Assembly (NCBI GenBank): GCA_963700865.1 | Contig: CAVOZC010000016.1 | Span: 1 to 64,000 of the forward strand | DNA: 64,000 nt | Direction: 5' to 3' | DNA from: CAVOGJ01 sp963700865 | Lineage (GTDB): Bacteria > Planctomycetota > Planctomycetia > Pirellulales > Pirellulaceae | Part shown: one piece after another, positions 1 through 11,067 of the stretch | How positions within the stretch are numbered: position 1 is the first letter of the stretch | Layout: the number at the start of each line of letters is the position of its first letter | Translations under genes and position numbers: made by a program | The notes under the pieces: generated by a model | The model's input: only the letters and a program-made list of their open reading frames with translations | Database searches by the model: none | What the model was told of the DNA's origin: nothing

Positions 1-91
1 ACGAGCCAAAAAAGGGATCGCAGTCCGAATGTCGGCGGTTCGAGGCCGCCATGCGGGTCGTCAGTGGGCGCTTTTCCACGCGTGGTACCGT
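1..91 (-). pseudogene. Mirror copy of the 5' end of the 21669-22253 membrane protein gene
   Basis: It matches the first 30 codons of the right-hand gene in reverse complement, and the window begins inside it. The start codon is altered to an ACG-like triplet near base 91. It is a fragment of the inverted arm, not an independent gene. Confidence 0.7.
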
Positions 92-245
92 CGTTGCCAG
101 GGAATCAAGCGGGTGGAGGAATTATAGGCAGCTGACACAGAATGATCGCGGGTTCGTGGTCGTTTCGCCAACAGCACCAACCGACAGGTCACACCGGCGG
201 GCGAACCAAGGGCCGACCGTGCCTCGCGTTTTGGTCTCGCTGTGG

Positions 246-667
246 AGAAAAGAGTTAGTTCCCGCTGTTTTGGCGGCCCGCCGCCGATTACGGGCGGGGA
301 TGGTGACCGCTTATCGCCATGGACTTTCCCAAGGGTATCTGGAGGCCACAGCCAAGGCTACGCGGAAGGCAAGCGTGAAGGCTCAAAGACGGTTCGCGCG
401 ACGCGTCGGAGGCCGATCTTGGCGGGCGGCGACGAGCCTCGGAGTCGCAAGAAGAGGAGACGGCTGATTCAAGCGGAGGCGGTGGTGGCTGCGGCCGGCT
501 GGCCATCGGGTGTTTGCGGGTCGCCTTTTTGTCGTTGGCGAGTCAGCCGCGACATCCAGCACGGCTTCCACGAGCCAAGCGTCCGCCGCCGCCCGGTGAA
601 GGCCCCTCGATCGACCGTCCACTCCCGGCTGAAGCGCCGAAGTGCCGCCGGACCACTGATTGAATAG
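246..667 (+). pseudogene. Mirror copy of the GYxxG-repeat membrane protein (21081-21512)
   Basis: The Gly-Tyr-rich segment (SQGYAEGKREGSK) and downstream parts can be read, but in alternating frames. The N-terminal transmembrane segment is scrambled and the start codon and its strong ribosome binding site are lost. Small deletions break the frame near 345-420. Confidence 0.75.
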
Positions 668-696
668 ACGCCACCGTACCCTGGTCCGCCGCCCTG

Positions 697-1457
697 ATTG
701 AACGCCGGCCACTAGCCGGTGCCAGCAGTAATCCCAGAGTGTTGGGTGATAAAACAACTCGGACGGCCCTTCCGGCCACCCTTGTAGAGCCCATCTGGCC
801 CGCCAGCGTGACGAGATGGCTTGTTCCAAGAACGGTAGTCCGGCTTCCAGCTGCAGTAGCGGATACGTGGCAAAATTGTCTCCGTGCTCGAGAGATTTCC
901 CGCCTGCAATCACGTCTCCCGTATCGATGCCCGCGTCAAGTGTATGCACCTAGGTCATACCGCACGTGAGCTGCGTCCTTGCGGCGAGGACGAGCCGAGA
1001 GCAGGCACCATGCACGCCTCGGTATCGGAGTGATGCGGGTGCGTACGTCGAACGTAGAAACGTCGCCGGAATCGAACGCAGGCAACCTGGACTGAGAGGA
1101 TACGCGTGCCTACTCCACCACGACCACATGTGGCTGTAAGGCCTGCAATTGTTCGCGACAATCCCGGCCATTGGCCGAAGTGACGTGGTCCACCGGCACA
1201 CCGACCGGCATGGCGCGAATCATTTCGACCCATGATCTGCGACTTGCTGTTCTCGCCATCGAAAGCCAGTGCACCGGCCAACATTTGAAATGCGATCTGT
1301 CCGGCGACTTGCGTGATTCCAGGCGTTTCAGTCGAGCGCTGAGAAACGTACTCGTTGCTTCCGCGACTCGATGATCGCCTGCAAAGGGAAATTTCGCCGC
1401 CAGGCGATTCGCGACAATGCGCGTTGATTCTCCTTGTTCGGCCACACGACGATTGAT
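697..1457 (-). pseudogene. Mirror copy of the formyltransferase gene
   Basis: This is the reverse-complement counterpart of 20299-21058, broken by several indels, and the start ATG is changed. At about 875-885 this copy reads E-H-G-D-N-F-A without interruption, whereas the right arm has one extra G at the same place. It therefore supports an intact reading frame for the gene. Confidence 0.8.
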
Positions 1458-1460
1458 GGC

Positions 1461-2529
1461 CGAAGCGGCTTTCACCAGGTCCACGTACTCGGCCATCGTG
1501 CAGGAAGGAGTATTCCGCGCTGTTCCTGGCAACGCGTCGAAAATGACCGAAGTAGCTGACGAAGGCTCGGATATTCGTCCAACTCGCTGATCCGAAATTG
1601 TGGGATGCACCAGAATGAAATGCTCCACTCGCTGGGAGTTACTTGTTCATCGCCTTGATCAGCCGCTGCATGCGAAACCATTCAATCCCCGGCAAGCGCG
1701 GGATCGAAGTGGCGCAAAAAGCGACTGGCTGGCACGTCCCAACAGCATGGCCTCGTCGGCAATGACTCCTCGATGGCTGGTCAGTGAAAGGTATGAAGTC
1801 CGCTGAACGTACTACCGTGTGCAATCCATCAACCCATGTCCATCATGGGTCCAGCGAGCTTCCATTGTCGCCACTTCCACGGACCACCGCCAGGCCCTTA
1901 TCACCACAGGCTCTCTTTTAAGTAGGCACCTTATCCACATTGATTGGCGGAATACGAGACTCCGGTGGATCGGCCACTCTCGCTGATACGCTGTACGGAA
2001 CGGGTCCGAGGTCGGCTTGAACCACCGTCTGCCCCGCCTCCAGGCAGCAGCGGCTGAACGTGTGACTGGCCGATCTGCTGGGCGTCAGGGTTGCCGTCGA
2101 CCAGCGACGGTACCGAAAAGCCAGCGGATCGTCCTTTTCCAGGTGCCGACGTCCTCAAGGTATGCATGCCGTTGTCACCTTGCCGATAGCTCGGACGTAG
2201 GGTGGGCAGCGACCGCAAAAGCGACCTCTTGGTGTCGTAGATCACGGCGCCAACGGTCGCCCACGTGGCGTGAACTTCGAACTCGCGAACGAAGACTTCC
2301 AACATCAGGGGAATGGCCTGACGAACCCCCAGGACGTTCGCCCGATAGCGGTCGGCGTACGGCGTGTCGCTCGCTCATCCCCCATAGCATGAAATCGAGG
2401 CTGATTACCGGCCCCGGCCGAAGACCGGAACGGTCTGCCTGACCGACATCCATAGGCGAGGAGTCGCCGTGCGGTGGGGTGTGATCATCGGACAACGTCG
2501 GATCGGTTTCCAAGGCGGGTGGTACGCAT
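1461..2529 (-). pseudogene. Mirror copy of the polysaccharide deacetylase gene
   Basis: Reverse-complement counterpart of 19219-20295. Blocks such as the aspartate/glutamate metal motif region and the segment LRSLPTLRPSYRQG are recognisable but lie in different frames. The start ATG at 2529 is kept and the stop codon is lost. Confidence 0.8.
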
Positions 2530-2599
2530 CAGTCGGGGCCCGGTGGAAAGCGGCAAAACCCGTCATCGCGGGTTTTAAAAAACGGGCCCTGGTCGACTT

Positions 2600-2821
2600 G
2601 CGGGTTCAGCGGGCCGAGGGGGGTTGCGGGGCGGTGGGGCGGGCCCGCGGGGTCCAAGTCGGGCGACTTCGGCCACCCCCGTGGCTGGGACTTCCAACCA
2701 CCGCTCCTTCCGACACCGAACGAGCAGCACGCTGCGAGTTCAGAAACGGCTCCGACTGCGGGTAGAGCGCCAGTGCTACAGCTTTTCGCGGCCGGGGCTT
2801 CGACGACTGCTCGGTTACCGC
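2600..2821. repeat. Mirror copy of the 106-bp tandem repeat, one unit short
   Basis: This corresponds to 18811-19140. From the GTGGCTGG block at 2681 to the bioB-copy stop the distance is about 140 bases, against about 252 in the right arm. The difference is one 106-bp unit plus small indels. Confidence 0.7.
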
Positions 2822-3862
2822 CTATCCCACGGCCACTTCCTCGGACCGGGTGACGCGAAGCCGAGCTCTTCGATCAGGCGATATCGGCCTCAGGCACCTG
2901 TCCGTTCGTCGTGAGATAGTCGCCCCGACGAAAGATCATAATTCGCCGGCATACAGCCCTGACGAACTGCAAGGGCCTGCCGAGCATGGAGTTCGTGCCC
3001 CCCGCGATCCGCAGTTCGCAATTGGGTTCAGAAGCCGGAACATCGCGAGCACCTTGAGGCAATAGCGGAGTCGAGCGGTCGAACTCCTCGAGCGGCGTCC
3101 CGTCTGATTGTTCCGGGTTCGAGAAATTTAGCGGGATGGATCCACCGTTGCTCGTGGAGTTTCATGCGCCTCGATCGACGTCTTCATCTGTTCGCCCATG
3201 CCGACGATGCCACCACAGCACAATTGCAGGCCGGCGTTCGCACGGCAGAGTGAGTGTTGTGACGCGGTCATCGTAGGTGTGCGTGGTGCAAATCTTCTGT
3301 AGAAATTTCGTCTGGTGTTAACTTGTGTTGACACTTATCTACGCCCGCCGCTTTGAGCCGTTGGGCCTGCTCGTGGTGAGCAATCCCGAGGCAATGGCAC
3401 ACATCTTCAGCTCGTATTGCTGTTTGATTTCCGGGACGATGCTTCGACGGCCGCCATTTCCCGCTCGTTGGGCGCGGCGGAGATGACGATGCAGTACGTT
3501 TTGGATCCCGCTCGTATGCAGCCGGGCGCCGTCCAGCACTTATCGCGGCTGAGCAAGTTGTAGCGCGGAATCTCAGACGTGGCGACTTTCGATTGCGAGC
3601 AGTAGGAGCAATCTTCCGGGCACAGGCCGCTCTTGGCATTCATCAGAAAGTAGAGCTGCACGGTGTTTTCCAAGTATCGACGCCTGATGCGGTACGCCGC
3701 GGCCATGATCTCGAGCACACTATCGTCCGCGGCCAGTATTCCAGGGCTTGCTGATGGTCCAGCGGCTGCCCGGCCAGGACTTGATGTTCCGCCAGGGCCA
3801 GTCGGTCCCGCGCCGTGCGTCGGCACCGTCGGCCGGCTTTTTGTGTTTGTTGTATCGGAGCG
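2822..3862 (-). pseudogene. bioB: Mirror copy of biotin synthase
   Basis: Reverse-complement counterpart of 17766-18810. The radical-SAM segment (LCPEDCSYCSQSKVATSEIP) is intact near 3590-3650, but frames change repeatedly on both sides. In the N-terminal stretch near 3790-3815 this copy is continuous, where the right arm has additional bases. Confidence 0.82.
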
Positions 3863-4088
3863 AGTGCCTGCTCTCTAGCGCGTATCGCCAGGCGGGTAGA
3901 CTAAACATCGAAGGGGACAAAGCCAATCGGGCGCCCGCGACCGCCATGGGCGGTGGTAGACGTCGGCCGGCCCCCCAGCCCCCTTACGGGTCTGGCAAGT
4001 GCTCAGTAGTATCGTATTCGGTTGCAAATTAAACATCCCCTTTCGGAACACGGCCTGGTCCTGCTGCTCGCTGCACCCAGAGCCGCCC

Positions 4089-4674
4089 CGCTATGAAGAG
4101 AGAAACATCGTTTCAACCTGTCAGCTGGTCTGCGTCGGACCCCGCCGGCGCGACGTCGTGCGTCCTCCGTCGTGTGACCCACGGTGCGTACGCAGGTGTG
4201 CAGTGAGTTTTCGTGCCGCACGTTGCGCGGATGGAGGTGGTGAGGCGCGCCGTCTCCGGTGCCGTGCACAGGCCACGCGCGGGGGTCGACGATGCGGACG
4301 GTGAAGGTCGTCAGGGCGCTGATGCCGAAAGACCAGTTCGCCGATGCGCGGTGGATTCAAGAACCGTGAGGAGGCTTGACGAAGCCTGGCAACCTCGGGC
4401 TCAGGAGCATCAGGTCCCCGCGGTCCTCGTGGACGTCGAGCCACTCTTTGACGTAGCGGCGCCAACTCCCATCCTCCTGGCTCCGTGCGCGCTTGCGGCG
4501 GGAAGCGGTCGCTGGTCGATACTGGCGGTCGCCTGACGAATTCGCGGTTAAGTTCGCGGAATTCGTGGCGGCTGTCGAGCAGGGCTGGGGTTTATTGCGG
4601 CACGGAGAATGCCCCGGTCTGGCGGCTTCCTCGATGCCGGATGCACGGTTGCCACCGCTTGCAAGTCCGAAGAG
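4089..4674 (+). pseudogene. Mirror copy of the PSP1-domain gene
   Basis: Counterpart of 16972-17529. Fragments such as HQVPAVLVDVEPLFD are readable but the frame changes several times and the stop codon is altered. One of the worst-preserved parts of the left arm. Confidence 0.75.
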
Positions 4675-4686
4675 CGCAGTGCGTAC

Positions 4687-5004
4687 TTACAGCGACTGCA
4701 GGAACTCGCTCATCTCTGCCGCTGCGTGCGCGTCCCCCTAACCCCTGGGGCTTGTTCAATTCCCTCCCGCAAGAAGGATTTGGCCAAATCCAGGTTGGTC
4801 AGCCGAGCTTGCTGCTGGGCGGCCATAAAGTATGCAGGAATGTAGGGAGGATCGTCTTGCATGAGGCCGCGAAAAAGCTCCAGGCTCGGGTCATGCATCC
4901 CCTTCCCGGTCCAACTCCATCCCCAGGCTGTAGCGGAGGAATGCGTCATGCGGCTCGTCCGCCAGCATGGCTTCGATTTTTTCGCGTCGAGTGGATGGAT
5001 GCAT
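4687..5004 (-). pseudogene. Mirror copy of the small TPR-like gene
   Basis: Counterpart of 16651-16965. Start and stop are both retained. Two small indel areas interrupt the frame (near 4740 and 4910), while the middle (LELFRGLMQDDPPYIPAYFM) matches the right arm exactly. Confidence 0.75.
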
Positions 5005-5083
5005 CGGACCGCCTGACGAGCGAAAACCGGGTTGCGAATGGATCTACGTGGCGAGCCGCGGCACAACACGGGTCGGGATCGTG

Positions 5084-5202
5084 CTTCGTCAAATTTCAAT
5101 TTTGGGGTTCGCCCACCGTGGCTGGGGCATCTTCCCCCAGTCGACTGCGGCTGGAAGCCACAGCCACGGTCTTGACCAACGCCAGGTCGGACACTTGACG
5201 CT
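5084..5202. repeat. Mirror copy of the 119-bp MITE-like element
   Basis: Same length (119 bp) and the same ends as 16454-16572 in reverse complement. This is one of the well-preserved patches of the left arm. Confidence 0.7.
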
Positions 5203-5456
5203 GCACCAAATTAGTGTGTGCAAACTTGGCCGTCATCGCAACCACCGTTGAATCTGATGGGGACGCCGCCCGGCGTCCAACCTCGAGGCAACAGGACCGT
5301 GCCTGGGCGACGGTTGGCTTGACCGTGCGGCCAGCCCGCTCAGCGGTGCCAGCGGCGCAATCCGAAAAATCGGCAAAGTTATCTCAACCAGACCGATCGG
5401 ATCAGACGATACCAAGACCGCGACCGTTCCAATATACCTTCAGTCAGGATGACGCA

Positions 5457-7466
5457 ATGCGCTACGCCGAAAAACACAAAATGATCGGACTCATGCTGCT
5501 GGCAGGGCTGATAGCCGTGCCGGCGATGGCCCAGGAAGCGGACGACAACCCGCCAAATCTCTTTCAGCAGGCCGTTTCGGCTCTGACACCCGCTGACGAG
5601 ACCGGCCATTCGACTTGGGAAGGCATGGAACGCGACCCGGCGCTGCCGCAGGCCGAGAATGATGGCTCGATCAAAGGTGCCACGCTCGCAGAACGGATGA
5701 ATTCGATCCGTCGTCGGGCCGCCGATAGCGATATCAGCCGACCATTCAACGCGACCGAGGCCGGAACGTTGCCAGCCGTGAAGCGTCGCCCCCTCGAACC
5801 CATGCCCACGCCTGAGCTGCCGGGATCGCCTCTGGCCGCCGCGCCGCTGGAGATGCCGGCGGCTCCTCCCATCGCGGGGCCAGCGGCAACCACGCGACAG
5901 CAACCGGTGCGGATCGATACGCAACCACTGGCGGCTTCCCAACCGGCGTCCGATATGCGGATCGCTACCAACGTGCCCGCCGCGGGGAATCGGGGTGCAC
6001 TCGCCATGCACGGGCCCCCGAGCGACATTTTGCTGACCAACGCGGCGCCCGCCTTGTCGTTTCAAACCGCCGGGCCGCGGAGCATTACCTTGGGCCGCGA
6101 GGCAAGCTACCAGGTGCAAATGATGAATCGTGGCCAAGCCGAGGCGCGAAACGTCATCTGTAGCGTCAAGCTGCCACTGTGGGCCGAAGTGATCAATCAG
6201 TCGTCGACCGTGGGCTCGCAACGAGTCGAAACGACGCGCGACAATGAACAACTTGTCCGTTGGGAAATCCCCGCCTTGGCGGCTGGCAACCACGAGACGC
6301 TTACCCTCCGCATCATTCCTCGGGACAGCCGCCCCTTTGATCTGGCAGTCGGCTGGTCATGTGCGCCGGATCGCGCCACGGCCCAAATTGAGGTCCAGGA
6401 ACCGAAACTTGAACTGGAGCTGAATGGTTCCGAAGAAGTCGATTTTGGGGCCACCGATGTCTATACCATCACGATCAGCAATCCCGGCTCGGGCAATGCG
6501 GAGAATGTGGTGTTGAGTCTGATGCCGATGACCAACAAGCAGCAAGTGGCCGGCACGCGTAATCTGGGGACCATTGCTCCGGGCGAACGAAAGACCTCGA
6601 GCTGGCAGTGACCGCGCATCAAGCCGGTCGTTTGCAGGTGCGGGCCATGGCTTACGCCGACAATGGCCTGCGGGCCGAGGCCGTGCAGGACGTGCTCGTC
6701 GGCGTGCCAACCTGGACGTGGTCGTCATGGGTCCGCCGCGGAATGCGCCGCCACCACCGCGAATTACAAGGTTCGCGTGAGAACACCGGCAACGCGCTGG
6801 CCGAAGACGCCATCGCGACCGCGTCCCTACCCGCGGGAGCCACGTTTTTGTCGAGCACCGATGGTGTCGTTACACACGAACAACGAGGGCTGGTCGAATG
6901 GGCGATCGGGACCTCGCCGCGGTGCGGTGCGAGTCCTCGAAATGGACTGCGAGCTGGCCACAGCCGGCGAAAATCGCTTCGATTTCCAGTGCAGTTCCTC
7001 GCACGACGTGAACGTCAGCAAGTCCCTGGTGACCATTGTCGAAGCCCTCGCCGATCTAAAACTGTACGTGAACGACCCCCAAGGGGCGATTCCCGTGGGG
7101 GAGGATGCCGAATATGAAATCCGGATCGTGAACCGCGGTACGAAGGCCGCCGAGGACGTGGAAATCATGGGCTACTTCTCGCACGGCGTCGAACCAGAAA
7201 CCATTCTGCGTGGTGGACGCGGCGAAGTCAGCACGGGACAGGTGGCTTTTGAGCGGGTTGAGAGCATCGCACCCGGTCAGGAGAAGATCTTCCGCATCCT
7301 GGCTCGGGCAATCGCCCCGGGGAATCATGTCTTTCGAGCCGAGTTGCAATGTCGCTCGCCAGAAACGCGGTTAGCGGCCGAGGAATGGACAAAGTTCTAC
7401 TCGGAGGATGGCAACGTACGGCAGGCGAGTCGCGTGGAAATGCTGCCAGCGCATGGCGAGCCCTAA
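5457..7466 (+). pseudogene. Mirror copy of the DUF11-repeat secreted protein
   Basis: Counterpart of 14183-16198. The first 1.1 kb is almost identical (for example an A-to-T and an A-to-P residue change) and is open to about 6611. Indels between 6590 and 6960 then move the frame. The last 0.5 kb is again near-identical and ends at the same place. The mixture of clean and noisy patches argues for uneven polishing rather than steady decay. Confidence 0.85.
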
Positions 7467-7469
7467 GCA

Positions 7470-7555
7470 CCCGTGGCTGGGGCTTCCAGCCACCGGCCAG
7501 CCGCCGACTGCCGTGTATCGGCCAAAGTCTGGCAACTTCGGCTACCAAGCCACAC
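7470..7555. repeat. Mirror copy of the 90-bp repeat region, one unit missing
   Basis: The segment contains one copy of the motif GCCAGACTTTGG-type repeat (here in reverse), where the right arm has two copies 90 bases apart (14013 and 14103). Flanks on both sides match, so exactly one unit is absent. Confidence 0.7.
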
Positions 7556-7559
7556 CGCT

Positions 7560-8650
7560 TCAATTATTCTCCGAGCCGTCGTCGTATTTGCCTTTGGCCA
7601 GATGCCGGCGGAGATAATTGGCCCGCTCGGAATTGCGGTCGGCCGAATCGAGTGCCGAGCCATGAATCTTTTGCAGGTGGGCTGGCTGGGTGTGAATGAA
7701 CAGCTGATTGACCGTCGGCATTTCAATATCGTTGATCAGACCCAGATTGACTCCCATCCGCACGCTCGATAGCAAGTCCATCGTCTCTTCACTGGTAATC
7801 GTCTGGGCCGTACTCAGGATACCGTAGGCCCGACTGATGCGGTCATACAGATCATTGTGACTCTCCTTGACCAAATAATCCGCGCGCGGTGTTCGTAATC
7901 GATCAAGACGGGCACGACGTCACCAACCTGTTCGATCAATTCCATTTCCGAACGCCCCAAGGTGATCTGGTTGCTGATCTGATAGAAATCACCCATGGCT
8001 TGCGAGCCCTCGCCATACAAGCCGCGAACCGCCAGGCTGATCTTCTGCAGGCTGCGGAAAACTTTGTCGATTTGTCGCGTTATGACCACGCGGGCAGATG
8101 GAGCATCACGCTCACCCGCATACCGGTACCCACATTCGTCGGACACGCTGTCAGGTAGCCCAACCGCTCGTCGAAAGCATAGGTAATACTGGACTCGATC
8201 ACGTCATCCAGCTGGTTGATTTGATCCCAAGCGGAATGCAGGTCGAGCCCGCTCTTCATCAGCTGAATGCGTAAATGGTCCTCCTCGTTGACCATCAGGC
8301 TGAATTGCTCTTGGCGATCGATGGCAACGGAACGGGCCATCGCTATCCGCCAATTCACGGCTGATCAGCTGGCGTTCGACCAGGAATTGGCGATCGACTG
8401 TTTCGAGCCCATCGACATTCAGGTACAGCAAATCCTTCAATTCATTTGAGCTGAGGAGATGCTCGTGCAAGGTGCGTTCGATGCTCGCGCGATCGATATC
8501 GGTGCATTTCCGAATGAAGGGAAAATCAGCAAGATTGCGGGCCAGCCGAATGCGACTGCTGATGACGACTAGTCCGATTGGGGCCGGAGCGACGCAGCCA
8601 CCGCCACACTGCTGGGTGAAGCTCATCCATATTCGAGTCGTGCAATATGA
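7560..8650 (-). pseudogene. mcsB: Mirror copy of the arginine kinase gene
   Basis: Counterpart of 12908-13999. Long blocks match exactly, but indels near 7885, 8090 and 8335 split the reading frame. The start codon region near 8650 is garbled. Confidence 0.82.
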
Positions 8651-8744
8651 TCCGGCCGCGTTTCGCGAGTCGGAAGTAGGCAGGGACGAAAATCGGGAAA
8701 GGGTCAAGTTGTTGCGGTGAGTGCCGAGGACGGCTTGGTGGGAG

Positions 8745-9252
8745 TCAGCGCTTTTTCCTGAGCTGTTTCAATTGTCCCTTAATTGATCGGAAGCCAGTTC
8801 ATACTGTTCGGTGTCCACGGGCTTCTTTTTCATCTGTCGACGCAAGTGGATCATTTCGGTCGATTCCTGACGGTTGGCATTGCCGTTCGCCGGCTTGCCA
8901 CGATGCTCGGCGTCACCGTGGATATGTCTCGATCATTAACGGTTCGACTCTGTCCGCAAAGCAACTGTAAATCGTGGGGCAGCCGAAGGTTGGCTTGCTG
9001 CGAAATCGTAGAACGTGATGCCGCAACGGGAGAAGGCCCGCTTGTCCAACCTCGCCAGTTCGTCACTCGTAGCTTGTCGATTTTTAATTGTGCCGGAGGA
9101 TCGGCCAGCGGTTGAGGGGTTGTCCGTTTCACCGCATCCGACTGTGACAGGTATTCAGGGCATGCTCCTCACACAAATGAAGCTCCTGTGGCTCACCATC
9201 CGCCAATTGGTGAGGTGCAGGCCGGCTTTTCACATTCCTGACATCGACTCAT
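8745..9252 (-). pseudogene. mcsA: Mirror copy of the McsA-like gene
   Basis: Counterpart of 12313-12819. Start and stop triplets can be located, but the zinc-finger and UvrB/UvrC-motif parts are in different frames because of small indels. Confidence 0.78.
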
Positions 9253-9464
9253 GACAGACCTGACCAAGCTAGTCAGGGGCGTTCCCGAAGGGACCCGGCA
9301 AACCAGGAATCCGGCCCCGCCGCGTGCCAGGGGGAAAATCGAACGCCAGGAGAATTGCAAATCGTTGATAGACGGTTGTCAGCACCCCGCCGAATTCTGC
9401 CGGTGGCCGCCTCCCGACCGTCAAAGTTGATCGCCAAACCTGCGTGGAGGCAAAAACCCGCTCC

Positions 9465-10463
9465 AGCGTGAAACAAGCTGCGAAAGAAGCCAGTCTCGCT
9501 GTTCCGCGAGGAATGCCTTAAGTTCGCGTCGTCGATGCGGGCTCCGCGACGCACCTGTCCCAAATCGTCCACCTCGCCAAACGTCGTGCCGAACATGGTG
9601 GCGACCGAGAGATCGTGACCTTCTTGGATTTGACATGACAAAGTCGGCTCCGTCTAGGCTAGCTTCCGCAAGACTTGCCACGCAAGTCCGCCCCACCGAA
9701 ACGAGCATCTTGGAGAGATGGGCCCGCGGAAATTGCTGTTGCGCAAACTCGACCTGCGAAATCCGCATCGCGGTCCAATGCCTGGACTGCCTGTAAACCT
9801 TCGAGTTTCCTCGATTTGGCAGCCGACAATCCCCGCAAATCACGAGCGGAAAAATCCCGACTTGCAATCAGCGCGGCTGCTGCTGCCTGTTCAAGGAAGA
9901 CGCCACATAACGCTGCTCAAGCCACGGGATCGCCGCGTTGTGATACCCGGCTTCGGCCTCCCAATATCCAGCCGATCGGCCGGAAGCCGTTCAATCGTCT
10001 CCAACCATTTGGCAGGCTCTTGTAAGCACTTGCCGGACGATCATCACAGCGGCCCGCCGTGCTCGCGGGGCAGGGGACCGCCACGATTGACGGACCAGGA
10101 ACGCCCCCGAAAACCGTATCGCTCCAGGGCAAGGATGTGGAATCCAACCATCGGCTGCGGGCCTTGAACGATACAAAATCATCGAAGGTCTTCGTGAGCA
10201 CGCTGACCGGAAGAGAGCCGTGAGCGCAAAAGCCCCTCGAGCATGTCGAATTTCGACCACCGCGTGACGCAGTGCACGTCACAAATCAGCTCTTGGGAAC
10301 CAGTTTTGCGCAAGCAGCGTGTAATCCGCTGGCTACCGTTCTGCTTGACCGTGACCGTCCACGCCCGATCATCATTGCTCCTCGGAGAAGACGGCGCACG
10401 ACCGGCCACCGCTCGCAGCGGATGAGCTGCTGATTGGGTGGAGTCGATTCGGCTGGTGTTCAT
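9465..10463 (-). pseudogene. Mirror copy of the molybdopterin oxidoreductase/pentapeptide gene
   Basis: Counterpart of 11068-12104, heavily broken. It is useful for repair: near 9670-9690 it reads GACTTGCG on the coding strand where the right arm has GACTGCG, so the right arm lacks a T there. Confidence 0.78.
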
Positions 10464-10499
10464 CACGAGTTTTAGCCGATCAGCCCGCGAATCGGTAGC

Positions 10500-10765
10500 G
10501 ACTGAGGGTGAACCGTCAGCAGTGCCTGAAGCGCCATCATTGCCCGACTCGTACTCGGATCCCTCGTTGCTGTTTCATCCTCCTCGTAATTGTTGTAATC
10601 GTCGACCAACTTCCGTCGAACCCACCTTCAGGGAATATCCTGATTCGCGACGGCCATCCAAGCCAGGTCCACCACTTCAAAGCTGTTGATGAATTTTCGC
10701 TGCGTCACCTCTTTGATGTTGTCGGTGAGCAAATCCGGTGGAAAGCCAGTGCAACGGCTCGCAAG
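10500..10765 (-). pseudogene. Mirror copy of the acidic-tail hypothetical protein
   Basis: Counterpart of 10768-11005, including the acidic C-terminal stretch, with indels. It runs into the palindrome centre, so the 5' part of the gene is missing on both sides. Confidence 0.7.
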
Positions 10766-10782
10766 TGCTTGCGAGCCGTTGC
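10751..10782. other. Palindrome centre of the inverted repeat
   Basis: Fifteen bases (GCAACGGCTCGCAAG at 10751-10765) are followed by TG and then by their exact reverse complement at 10768-10782. The arms continue outward with roughly 97% match over the first 60 bases. A loop of only two bases is typical of a template-complement fold-back junction. Confidence 0.93.
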
Positions 10783-11005
10783 GCCTGGCTTTCCACCGGA
10801 TTTGCTTACCGACAACATCAAAGAGGTGACGCGGCGAAAATTCATCAACAGCTTTGAAGTGGTGGACCTGGCTTGGATGGCCATCGCGCTCGGATTGTCC
10901 CTGAAGGTGGGTTCGACGGAAGTGGTCGACGATTACGACGACTACGAGGAGGATGAAGACAGCGACGAGGAATCCGAGTTCGAGTCGGGCAATGATGGCA
11001 CTTAG
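10768..11005 (+). CDS. Hypothetical protein with acidic tail, 5' part lost at palindrome
   Basis: Open frame from the palindrome centre to a stop at 11003-11005. The visible part has a basic-hydrophobic stretch (INSFEVVDLAWMAIALGLSL), possibly one membrane-associated helix, then an Asp/Glu/Tyr-rich tail (DDYDDYEEDEDSDEESEFE). The true start must lie beyond the fold-back point and is not in this window. I do not recognise the family. The same tail is seen, damaged, in the left arm, so the reading frame is probably correct. The stop lies 62 bases before the next gene's ATG, so the two may be co-transcribed. Confidence 0.5.
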
Positions 11006-11067
11006 GCACTGCTGACGGTTCACCCTCGTCGCTACCCATTCGCGGGCTGATCGGCTAAAACTCGGTG

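Larger units (their letters stand above)
1..10765. repeat. Left arm of a giant inverted repeat (degraded copy)
   Basis: The whole stretch reads as the reverse complement of 10768-21763. For example, bases 1-60 match the complement of about 21704-21763 with one substitution. Gene order is mirrored exactly. The copy is 10,765 bases against 10,996 in the right arm. About 196 of the 231 missing bases are one 90-bp and one 106-bp tandem-repeat unit. Identity is patchy: 5.2-6.6 kb is nearly identical, while 2.5-4.7 kb and 9.4-10.7 kb are full of 1-2 base indels. Conserved housekeeping genes are broken here, so this is probably unpolished fold-back sequence rather than a second locus. Confidence 0.93.
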
